Assembly: GCF_002081825.1 (NCBI RefSeq)
Contig: NZ_MUKU01000014.1
Coordinates: 62,001-126,000 of the forward strand
Source: Chromobacterium haemolyticum
GTDB lineage: Bacteria > Pseudomonadota > Gammaproteobacteria > Burkholderiales > Chromobacteriaceae
DNA length: 64,000 bases
Direction: 5' to 3'
Both the position numbers and the translations under genes were made by a program. The notes below the pieces were generated by a model. The model had not been told where the DNA came from. It made no database searches and saw nothing but the letters and a program-made list of their open reading frames with translations. Position 1 is the first letter of the stretch; every line of letters starts with the position of its first letter. Of the stretch, positions 19,872 through 27,111 are shown piece after piece.

Positions 19872-19987
19872 GGGCTTTGCTGCTGTCCGTCGGCGCGGCG
19901 CTGCTGCTGGCCTGGCTGACCGGGATGTATTTGCGCGCCGATTTCGTGGTGGACTTGGCCAACCGAGTGTGGACTTGCTTTGGCTAA
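19868..19987 (+). CDS. Small hydrophobic protein (39 aa) coupled to the MFS gene
   Basis: The ATG overlaps the transporter stop (ATGA) and GGAGGACGC lies just before it. The 39-residue product, beginning MRALLLSVGAALLLAWLTGM, is one membrane helix plus a short polar tail. The arrangement suggests translational coupling and perhaps a small partner subunit. The stop codon TAA is the first part of the repeat at 19986. Confidence 0.55.
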   Translation: MRALLLSVGAALLLAWLTGMYLRADFVVDLANRVWTCFG

Positions 19988-20135
19988 GAAGCTGTTTACG
20001 ATCTGCTGCGCGTCGGTAGAGATATTGTGCGATGAGTGCCGGCATTCGAAATGCTCATGCGACGCGTATGCTTTCCGCTTGCCCAGCTCTTTTCGTTCTG
20101 CCCCGATGTAAGTCGCGAGACTTTGAACAGATTTT
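19986..20135. repeat. Dispersed ~145-bp repeat, copy B
   Basis: The left end AAGAAGCTGTTTACGATCTG nearly matches copy C at 34486, and the right end is CGCGAGACTTTGAACAGATTTT. The middle is more diverged. It overlaps the stop codon of the 39-residue ORF and lies before pheA. Confidence 0.65.
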
Positions 20136-20284
20136 AAAAGTAGGGCGACCTCTTGCGTTTTATCGCGACAAAGGCTTGCGAGCGTGGCTCATCTCGCGGA
20201 AACTGGGTGTTTCGAGAGCCGCGCGTTCAAACCTGGAAGCGCGCGTCTCTACAGGATGTATGCAATAGAGAAAGACTGGAAGCC

Positions 20285-21358
20285 GTGTCGGAACATCTAC
20301 TTAAACAGCACCGCGACGCCATCGACAATATCGATGTGGAAATCCTCAATCTGCTGAACCAGCGCGCCACCCACGCGCGCGAGATCGGCGAGATCAAGGG
20401 CGGCGGCATCATCTATCGACCCGAGCGCGAGGCGCAGGTGCTGCGCCGCGTCAAAGAACTGAATCCCGGCCCCTTGCCGGGCGAGTCGGTGGCGCGCTTG
20501 TTTCGCGAGGTGATGTCCGAATGCCTGGCGTTGGAAAAGCCGCTGTCCATCGCCTACTTGGGGCCGGAAGGCACTTTCAGCCAGTTGGCCACGCTCAAGC
20601 ACTTCGGCCATGCCGCGCGCACGGTCGCCTGTAGCTCGATCGACGAGGCTTTCCGTTTGGTGGAGTCGCGTGGTCTGGATTACGTGGTGGCGCCGGTGGA
20701 GAACTCCACCGAAGGCGCGGTGGGTCGCACGCTGGACCTGATGGTGACCAGTCCGTTGAAGATTTGCGGCGAAGTGGTGCTGCGCATCCACCACCATTTG
20801 CTGCGCAAGGTGGAGGGCCTGGATGGCATCCGCCGCGTCTACGCGCACGCTCAGGCGCTGGCGCAGTGTCATGAGTGGCTGAACAAGAATCTGCCGGAAG
20901 CGGTGGAGCGGGTGTCGGTGGCCAGCAACGCCGAGGCGGCGCGGTTGGCGGCCGAAGACGAGGGTGCGGCGGCGATCGCCGGCCAGGCCGCGGCCGAGCG
21001 CTACGCGCTGTTGAAGCTGGCGTCCAATATCGAGGACGAGCCCAACAACACCACCCGTTTCCTGGTGCTGGGGCTGCAAGACGTGGGCGTGACAGGCCAG
21101 GACAAGACCTCGGTGGTGGTGTCCGCGCCCAACCGCCCTGGAGCGGTGCATCAGCTGTTGGCGCCCATCGCCGGCAACGGCGTGTCGATGAGCAAGTTCG
21201 AGTCTCGGCCGTCGCGCGCGGGCTTGTGGGACTATGTGTTCTTCATCGATATGGAAGGACACCGCGACGACGCCAATGTGCAGAAGGCGCTGGCCGGTCT
21301 TGCCGAGTGCACTTCCTTTGTAAAGGTGCTGGGTTCTTATCCGCTCGCGGTGCTTTGA
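20285..21358 (+). CDS. pheA: Chorismate mutase / prephenate dehydratase (P-protein)
   Basis: This 357-residue bifunctional enzyme converts chorismate to prephenate to phenylpyruvate. The N-terminal AroQ mutase helices (RDAIDNIDVEILNLLNQRATHAREIGEIK) are followed by the dehydratase domain (YLGPEGTFSQLA, VAPVENSTEGAV, DEPNNTTRFLVLG) and a C-terminal ACT domain with SMSKFESRPSR, the phenylalanine-binding ESRP motif. The frame is open back to 20153, but the GTG at 20285 with GGAAG just upstream gives the family N terminus. Feedback inhibition by phenylalanine is expected. Confidence 0.95.
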   Translation: MSEHLLKQHRDAIDNIDVEILNLLNQRATHAREIGEIKGGGIIYRPEREAQVLRRVKELNPGPLPGESVARLFREVMSECLALEKPLSIAYLGPEGTFSQLATLKHFGHAARTVACSSIDEAFRLVESRGLDYVVAPVENSTEGAVGRTLDLMVTSPLKICGEVVLRIHHHLLRKVEGLDGIRRVYAHAQALAQCHEWLNKNLPEAVERVSVASNAEAARLAAEDEGAAAIAGQAAAERYALLKLASNIEDEPNNTTRFLVLGLQDVGVTGQDKTSVVVSAPNRPGAVHQLLAPIAGNGVSMSKFESRPSRAGLWDYVFFIDMEGHRDDANVQKALAGLAECTSFVKVLGSYPLAVL

Positions 21359-21378
21359 ATTTAGGATGAGGATGCAAG

Positions 21379-21407
21379 CGGGCCGCGCAGCGGCCCGTTG
21401 TGTTTTT
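21379..21407 (+). terminator. Terminator after pheA
   Basis: An 8-base perfect stem (21379-21386, 21390-21397) with loop GCA is followed by TTGTGTTTTT. Moderate U-tract. Confidence 0.7.
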
Positions 21408-21439
21408 GACGTTGATGTTTGATAGGGGAAAAAATAAAA

Positions 21440-22021
21440 ATGAAAGCTATCTGCCTGTTTTGCGGCTCCAACAAGGGCGTCAAGCCCGAATACGAAGCGG
21501 CCGCGCGTGGCTTTGGCCGCGCCTTGGCCGAGCAGGGCATCACTCTGGTCTACGGCGCCGGCAAGGTCGGCCTGATGGGCGTGGCCGCGGAAGCCGCGCT
21601 GGCGGCCGGCGGCAAAGTCATCGGCGTGATTCCGGCGTTTCTCAAAGCCAAGGAAGTGGCGCATACCGGCTTGACGGAAATTCATGTCACCGAAACCATG
21701 CACCAGCGCAAGGCGCTGATGGCGGAGTTGTCCGACGGCTTCATCGCGCTGCCGGGCGGTTTCGGCACTTTCGACGAATTGTTCGAGATCCTGACCTGGG
21801 GCCAGTTGTCCCTGCACGGCAAGCCGGTGGGCCTGTTGGACGCCGCCGGCTATTATCAGCCCTTGCATCGGATGATGGAGCACGCGGTGGCTGAGGGCTT
21901 CGCCCCTTCTGGCAATATGGACCTGTTCCGCATCAACGAGGACTTGTCCTCGCTGCTGGCGGACATGCGCGCTTATCAGCCGCGGGAGGTCGCCAAGTGG
22001 CTGGACCTGGCCAAGGCTTGA
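21440..22021 (+). CDS. LOG-family nucleotide phosphoribohydrolase
   Basis: This 193-residue Rossmann-type protein carries the family signature PGGFGTFDELFE and the earlier catalytic Arg region MHQRKALM. LOG proteins hydrolyse N6-modified AMP or other nucleoside monophosphates to base and ribose 5-phosphate. The ATG at 21440 follows AGGGGAA and starts MKAICLFCGSN, the usual N terminus. Bacterial members often act on plain AMP or related nucleotides, so a cytokinin role should not be assumed. Confidence 0.88.
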   Translation: MKAICLFCGSNKGVKPEYEAAARGFGRALAEQGITLVYGAGKVGLMGVAAEAALAAGGKVIGVIPAFLKAKEVAHTGLTEIHVTETMHQRKALMAELSDGFIALPGGFGTFDELFEILTWGQLSLHGKPVGLLDAAGYYQPLHRMMEHAVAEGFAPSGNMDLFRINEDLSSLLADMRAYQPREVAKWLDLAKA

Positions 22022-22078
22022 GAGCCTTGCAATCGCTCTCCCTGGCGTGCAAGGCCGTGGCCCGGCGCTGAGGCTGCG

Positions 22079-22648
22079 ATGCGGGCGAGAGAAACGGCGG
22101 CGCAGGGCTGGCGCCGGCTGAAACGGGTGTTGACCTGGCCGCTTGCTTTGTTGGCGGCCTTGATCATCCTGTTTGAGGAATACGCTTGGGACGAGCTGTC
22201 CGCGGCGCTGGGACGCTTGGCGGTATGGCCGCCTCTGGCGGCGCTGGAGCGGCGCATCGCCGCCTTGCCGCCGTGGGCGGCCTTGGCGATATTCGCGCTG
22301 CCGGCCGCCTTGTTGCTGCCGGTTAAACTGGCGGCGTTGTTCCTGATCGGGCGAGGCCATGCGCTGCTGGGCGTGCTGATTATTCTGCTGGCCAAGGTGG
22401 GTGGCACCGCGCTGGCGGCGCGGTTGTTTGCGCTGACGCGGCCAACTCTGATGCAAGTGGCTTGGTTCGTGCGGCTGTATAATGGCTTCGTTTACTGGCG
22501 CGAGCGAGTCTTCGAGCGCTTGCGGGCTTCGGCTCCGTGGCGGCTGACGCATGCGCTGGCCGGGTTTTTCCGGCGCGGCGCGCAGCGTCCGTCGTTTTGG
22601 TCACGGCTGGGGCGGCGTTTGGCCGGGCGTTGGCGCAGGCGGCCATGA
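22079..22648 (+). CDS. Membrane protein of unknown function
   Basis: This 189-residue protein has an Arg-rich N terminus and about three hydrophobic segments (PLALLAALIILF, LAIFALPAALLLPVKLAALFL, LLGVLIILLAKVGGTALA). The C-terminal tail is strongly basic and ends RRWRRRP-like, favouring the inside. The FEEYAWDELS sequence after the first helix is a feature I recall from uncharacterised betaproteobacterial membrane proteins. It lies between the LOG gene and the DAHP-synthase homologue, with short gaps, so co-transcription is likely. Confidence 0.65.
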   Translation: MRARETAAQGWRRLKRVLTWPLALLAALIILFEEYAWDELSAALGRLAVWPPLAALERRIAALPPWAALAIFALPAALLLPVKLAALFLIGRGHALLGVLIILLAKVGGTALAARLFALTRPTLMQVAWFVRLYNGFVYWRERVFERLRASAPWRLTHALAGFFRRGAQRPSFWSRLGRRLAGRWRRRP

Positions 22649-22670
22649 AGGGTTTTGAACGGGATAGCGG

Positions 22671-23687
22671 ATGATCATCATCATGAACCGGCAGGCGCCG
22701 GAAAGCGAAGTGGCGGCCGTGGTGGCCAAGATCCAAGGAGCGGGGCTCAGCGAGCATGTGTCGCGCGGCGCGGAGCGCACCATCATCGGCGCTGTGGGGG
22801 ACGAGCGCAGCCTGTCGCCGGAAATGTTCGAATCGATGCCGGGGGTAGAGCGGGCGATGCGAGTGGTGCGCGAGTACCGCATCGTGTCCCGTGAGACCCA
22901 TCCGCAGAACAGCGTGGTGCAGGCGCGAGGCCTGGCTTTCGGCGGCGAAGCCTTGCAGGTGATTGCCGGACCGTCTGCGGTGGAGTCGGCGCAGCAGATC
23001 GCTCAGGCCGCGACGGCGGTGCGGGCCGCCGGTTGCCGATTGTTGCACGGCGGCGTGTTCAAGCAGCATCCCAGTCCTTACGGCTTCCAAGGCTTGGGGG
23101 TGGAGGGCATTGAGCAGTTGATCGCAGCCGGCCGCGCCGAGGGATTGCCGGTGGTGTCCGAATTGGCCGACGTGCGCATGCTGGACGTGTTTTTGGAGCA
23201 GGGCGTGGACATCATCCAGATTGGCTCGCGCAGCATGCAAAACGTCGAGCTGTTGAAGGAGGTGGGGCGTTTGAACAAGCCGGTTATCCTCAAGCGCGGC
23301 GTCGCCGCGACCTTGGGCGACTGGTTGATGGCCGCCGAATACATCGCCGCCGGCGGTAATCACAACATTGTGTTTTGCGAGCGCGGCATTCGTAGTTTCG
23401 AGCCGGCCTACCGCGCCACGCTGGACGTCAGCGCGATTCCCTTGCTCAAGCGCGAAACCCATTTGCCGGTGATTGTCGACCCCAGTCACGCGGCCGGCAA
23501 AGCCTGGCTGGTGCCGGCGCTGGCCAAGGCGGCTTTGGCCGCCGGCGCGGACGGCCTGCTGCTGGACATGCACCCGCAGCCGGAGGCTGCCTTATGCGAA
23601 GCCGATCAGGCCTTGACGCCGGAAGGACTGGCCGCGCTGATGGCGGAGCTGCGGCCCCTGGCGGCGGCCTTGGGGCGCAGCCTGTAA
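22671..23687 (+). CDS. DAHP synthase homologue with altered active site
   Basis: This 338-residue protein has an N-terminal ferredoxin-like regulatory domain (about 1-75) and a DAHP-synthase TIM barrel of the type I-beta (Thermotoga-like) kind, seen in SPYGFQGLG, LKRG, FCERGIRSFE and VDPSHAAGK. Canonical AGPC reads AGPS (Ser102), the PEP-binding KPRT reads KQHP (131-134), the metal Glu before HP is Asp299, and the second acidic ligand is Glu310. His273 and Lys131 remain. Normal condensation of PEP with erythrose 4-phosphate is therefore doubtful. The gene is otherwise intact, follows pheA by 1.3 kb and ends in a good terminator. Confidence 0.8.
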   Translation: MIIIMNRQAPESEVAAVVAKIQGAGLSEHVSRGAERTIIGAVGDERSLSPEMFESMPGVERAMRVVREYRIVSRETHPQNSVVQARGLAFGGEALQVIAGPSAVESAQQIAQAATAVRAAGCRLLHGGVFKQHPSPYGFQGLGVEGIEQLIAAGRAEGLPVVSELADVRMLDVFLEQGVDIIQIGSRSMQNVELLKEVGRLNKPVILKRGVAATLGDWLMAAEYIAAGGNHNIVFCERGIRSFEPAYRATLDVSAIPLLKRETHLPVIVDPSHAAGKAWLVPALAKAALAAGADGLLLDMHPQPEAALCEADQALTPEGLAALMAELRPLAAALGRSL

Positions 23688-23711
23688 TCTGCTTCGAAGC
23701 GCCGACGCATG

Positions 23712-23744
23712 AAAAAAGCCGCGATTATGCGGCTTTGCTTTTTT
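23712..23744. terminator. Bidirectional terminator between aroF-like gene and tetR
   Basis: Stem AAAGCCGC/GCGGCTTT with six leading A and TTTGCTTTTTT trailing. It serves the two convergent genes. Confidence 0.85.
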
Positions 23745-23759
23745 CGCGGAGACGGGGCG

Positions 23760-24431
23760 TCACACTTTGTGGCGCTCGCACAGCGCGCGGAAGGCGCCCA
23801 TGTATTGGTCCTGCACATAGGGTTTGAGCAGGGCCAGCACCTGCAGCACGCCGCGGTGACCGGATTCCTCGGTGATCGGCGCCTTGGGGCGGGCGGTCTG
23901 TTCGAAGGCGAACCAGAACTTCACCACCAGCCAGATATTGATGCTGACCGGCTCGATGTCTTCTTCGTCCATTTCCAGCAGGCCCAGGCGGATGAATTCG
24001 CGGAAGTGTTCGGCCAGGATGTTTTTCAGTTCGGTGTTGACGAACTGGTGGTACTCCGACTGCATTTGCGGGTTGCGCGCCAGCATGCCCGGCAGGTCGT
24101 AGAACATGAAGCGGAACTGCCACATCGCCAGGAAGGCGGTGTCCAGGTAGTTGACCAGGTCGTCCACCGTCATTTCGCGGTTTTCCGGCACCGCAAGGCG
24201 CTGATTGATGAACTCGCGGTACATCAGGAAAATTTGATAGACGATCTCTTCCTTGTTGCGGAAGTGGTAGTACAGGTTGCCCGGGCTGATGCCCAGGTGC
24301 GCGGCGATGTGATTGGTGGTGATGCTGCGCTCGCCCTGTTCGTTGAACAGCTTGAGGCTCTCCTGGATGATGCGGTCGTAGGTTTTGATTCTGTTTTTGC
24401 TCATGATGCGCTTGGTGCTGTTCAATGACAT
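23760..24431 (-). CDS. TetR/AcrR-family transcriptional regulator
   Basis: The N-terminal helix-turn-helix is clear (IIQESLKLFNEQGERSITTNH, then HLGISPGNLYYHFRNKEEI). The ~150-residue C-terminal domain is the ligand and dimer part and carries an unusual aromatic block, MWQFRFMFYDLPGML. A second in-frame ATG at 24404 (MSKNRIKTYDR) also fits, and neither start has a strong ribosome-binding site. The family of such 'LFNEQGERNxxTNHIAAHLGISPGNLYYH' proteins is widespread in proteobacteria, but its ligand is not known to me. It could be the fatty-acid regulator suggested by the operators at 2568 and 12584; that is speculation. Confidence 0.88.
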   Translation of the reverse strand: MSLNSTKRIMSKNRIKTYDRIIQESLKLFNEQGERSITTNHIAAHLGISPGNLYYHFRNKEEIVYQIFLMYREFINQRLAVPENREMTVDDLVNYLDTAFLAMWQFRFMFYDLPGMLARNPQMQSEYHQFVNTELKNILAEHFREFIRLGLLEMDEEDIEPVSINIWLVVKFWFAFEQTARPKAPITEESGHRGVLQVLALLKPYVQDQYMGAFRALCERHKV

Positions 24432-24502
24432 TCGCGATTCGCCATTCTAACGCAAATTTGGAGTTCTTGCTCTAATTAATTGCGCGCGCACTTCCCTTTG
24501 CT

Positions 24503-25369
24503 TCAGGCGAGGGCCGTGTCGGTCTGCTCGGGGAAACATTGCGCCAGGAAGTTGTGCAAGATGGTCTGTTCGATACGATGCCGGTCGCGAGCCGGAATGG
24601 CGATGCGCAAGATCAACTGATAGCGTTTTTCGTCGATTGGCTGCAGCGCGATGCGCGGTTCCACCGACGGAATATCCACCAGATTGCGTTTGGCCATGTC
24701 TTCCATGTGCTGGCGCGCCACTTCCAGATGCGGCTGGCAAGACTCTTCCGCCGCCGCCATCAGCAGGCGCTCGGCGCGAATGGGCGGCACGGTGTAGGCC
24801 ATGGGGATGTTGACGATGTGCATCACATAGTCGCCCATGTAGTTTTCGCGAATCACCGGCGTGGACAGCAGCAGGCTGTTGGGGAAGGTCAGCGCCCGCC
24901 CGGTCATCTGGTGTGAGCTGTGATTGGGCCCGATCTCCATCACTGTGGTGGACAGCAGACCGATGTCCACTACTCGCCCGCGCACCGTGCCCACTTCGAT
25001 ATGGTCGCCCAGGCTGTAGCTGTTGGAGGTCTGACGCACCAGGCCGCCGGACAGGCACATGATCAGTTCCTTGGTGGCCAGGATCAGCGCGGCGGCGAAG
25101 GCCAGCATGGATACCGCGATGGTTTGCAGCTCGCTGGCCCAGATCAGGCCGATGCCGGCCAGGCCGGAGACAAACAGGATGTTGCGAGTGTTCACCGACC
25201 AGCGCCGCTTCGACTCGATCGCGATGCTGTTGTTGGCCGCCAGCAGCCGGTCCACCACCAGGCGGATGATAAGCAGGGCGGCGATCAGGATCAGCGAACG
25301 CGCTATTTCGTGCGAGTAGTTGTCGCGCAGATAGCCTATCAAGTCGAACAAGGTGGCCTTGGGCTCCAT
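24503..25369 (-). CDS. MscS-family mechanosensitive channel
   Basis: This 288-residue protein has about three N-terminal membrane helices (LILIAALLIIRLVV, ILFVSGLAGIGLIWA, VSMLAFAAALILATKELIMCLSGG) and the MscS beta domain (YSLGDHIEVGTVRGRVVDIGLLSTTV). The helix before the beta domain is the pore-lining TM3 equivalent. A C-terminal alpha/beta vestibule follows. Such channels release solutes on hypo-osmotic shock. It lies 19 bp from the prfC stop on the same strand. Confidence 0.88.
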   Translation of the reverse strand: MEPKATLFDLIGYLRDNYSHEIARSLILIAALLIIRLVVDRLLAANNSIAIESKRRWSVNTRNILFVSGLAGIGLIWASELQTIAVSMLAFAAALILATKELIMCLSGGLVRQTSNSYSLGDHIEVGTVRGRVVDIGLLSTTVMEIGPNHSSHQMTGRALTFPNSLLLSTPVIRENYMGDYVMHIVNIPMAYTVPPIRAERLLMAAAEESCQPHLEVARQHMEDMAKRNLVDIPSVEPRIALQPIDEKRYQLILRIAIPARDRHRIEQTILHNFLAQCFPEQTDTALA

Positions 25370-25388
25370 GGGGGCGTCGGTTTCAGCT

Positions 25389-26999
25389 TCAGTCGTTGAG
25401 TTTGACCGCGTGTTCGCGGGTTTCGTGGAATACGATGTCCGGCCAGCGTTCCTGAGTCAGTTGCAGGTTGACGCGGTTGGGGGCCAGGTAGGCGAGGTTG
25501 CCGCCGGCGTCGGTGGCGATGTTGATCTGCAGCGCTTTGACGAATTCGTCCAGCTTCTTGCGATCGTCGCAGCTGAACCAGCGGGCGGACCAGATGCTGG
25601 CGGATTCGAACATCGCGTCCACGCCGTATTCTGCCGCCAGGCGCGAGGCCACCACTTCAAACTGCAGCACGCCCACCGCGCCCAGAATCAGGTCGCCGCC
25701 GCTGTGCGGTTTGAAAACTTGCACCGCGCCTTCTTCGCCCAGTTGCTGCAGGCCCTTTTGCAGCTGTTTCAGCTTCAAAGGGTTTTTGATGCGCACGCTG
25801 CGGAACAGTTCCGGCGCAAAGAAGGGAATGCCGGTAAAGGTCAGTTCTTCGCCTTCGGAGAAACTGTCGCCGATCTGGATGTTGCCGTGGTTGGGAATGC
25901 CGATGATGTCGCCGGCAAACGCCTCTTCTACGATCTCGCGGTCGTGGGACATGAAGGTCACGACGCTGGAGGCTGCGATGTCGCGGTTCAGGCGCAGGTG
26001 TTTCATCTTCATGCCGCGCTCGAACTTGCCCGAGCACACGCGCAGGAAGGCGATGCGGTCGCGGTGCTTGGGGTCCATATTGGCCTGGATCTTGAACACG
26101 AAGCCGGAGAACTTGCCTTCGGTGGGCGCGACTTCGCGCACGGTGGCGTCGCGCAGCTGCGGCGCCGGCGCCCAGTTGATCAGCGCGTCCAGGATTTCGC
26201 GCACGCCGAAGTTGTTGATGGCGGAGCCGAAGAACACCGGGGTCAGTTCGCCGGCCAGGAATTCATCCAGATTCCACTCGTTGGACGCGCCCTTGACCAG
26301 TTCGATCTCCATGCGCAGTTGTTCCATTTCCAGCGGGAACAGCTGGTCCAAACGCGGGTTGTCTATGCCTTTGATCACTTCCACGTCGGTGATCAGCTTT
26401 TCCGCGCCTGGTTCAAACAGGATGACCTCGTCGTTCAGCAGGCTGTAAACGCCGCGGAAGGCCTTGCCCATGCCGATGGGCCAGGTGATGGGCGCGCAGC
26501 GGATCTTCAGCACGTTCTCCACTTCGTCCAGCAGCTCCAGGCTGTTGCGCACCTCGCGGTCGTACTTGTTCATGAAGGTGACGATGGGCGTGTTGCGCAG
26601 GCGGCAGACGTTCAGCAGCTTGATGGTCTGCTCCTCCACGCCCTTGGCGGCGTCGATCACCATCAAGGCACTGTCCACCGCGGTCAGCACGCGGTAAGTA
26701 TCTTCGGAGAAGTCTTGGTGGCCGGGGGTGTCCAGCAGGTTGACGGTGTGGTCCCGGTATTCGAACTGCATCACCGAGGACGCCACCGAGATGCCGCGCT
26801 GCTTCTCGATCTCCATCCAGTCTGAGGTGGCGAACTTGCCGCCTTTCTTGCCCTTGACGGTGCCGGCCATCTGGATGGCGCCGGAGAATAGCAACAGCTT
26901 TTCGGTCAGCGTGGTCTTACCGGCGTCAGGGTGGGAGATGATGGCGAAGGTGCGGCGGTGGGACACTTCTTCGGCGATGCGGGCGAGTTCGGCGGACAT
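25389..26999 (-). CDS. prfC: Peptide chain release factor 3
   Basis: This 536-residue translational GTPase recycles release factors RF1 and RF2 from the ribosome. The G motifs are [13 protein letters not shown] (P-loop), [14 protein letters not shown] (G3) and MNKYDRE (G4). The RF3-specific [24 protein letters not shown] stretch is present. Length and N terminus ([20 protein letters not shown]) match the family. It is transcribed divergently from the TonB-dependent receptor. Confidence 0.97.
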   Translation of the reverse strand: MSAELARIAEEVSHRRTFAIISHPDAGKTTLTEKLLLFSGAIQMAGTVKGKKGGKFATSDWMEIEKQRGISVASSVMQFEYRDHTVNLLDTPGHQDFSEDTYRVLTAVDSALMVIDAAKGVEEQTIKLLNVCRLRNTPIVTFMNKYDREVRNSLELLDEVENVLKIRCAPITWPIGMGKAFRGVYSLLNDEVILFEPGAEKLITDVEVIKGIDNPRLDQLFPLEMEQLRMEIELVKGASNEWNLDEFLAGELTPVFFGSAINNFGVREILDALINWAPAPQLRDATVREVAPTEGKFSGFVFKIQANMDPKHRDRIAFLRVCSGKFERGMKMKHLRLNRDIAASSVVTFMSHDREIVEEAFAGDIIGIPNHGNIQIGDSFSEGEELTFTGIPFFAPELFRSVRIKNPLKLKQLQKGLQQLGEEGAVQVFKPHSGGDLILGAVGVLQFEVVASRLAAEYGVDAMFESASIWSARWFSCDDRKKLDEFVKALQINIATDAGGNLAYLAPNRVNLQLTQERWPDIVFHETREHAVKLND

Positions 27000-27078
27000 G
27001 GGGATGCTTGTATTGGAATTCGATAAAGCCGGCTATTTTACCGGACTTGCCTTAAGGTGGAAGTTTTATGTTAGTATT

Positions 27079-27097
27079 GAGAATGATTATCATTAAT
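27079..27097. promoter_or_regulatory. Fur box before the TonB-dependent receptor
   Basis: GAGAATGATTATCATTAAT matches the 19-bp Fur consensus closely and lies 15 bp before the receptor start, within the probable promoter. It implies iron repression of the receptor. Its effect on divergent prfC is unclear. Confidence 0.85.
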
Positions 27098-27111
27098 AAA
27101 ATAAAACCGTG

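Noticed and set aside
20297-22552. 751-codon minus-strand open frame across pheA and the LOG gene
   Set aside because: It crosses two clear plus-strand genes and a terminator, and its sequence has no recognisable fold.
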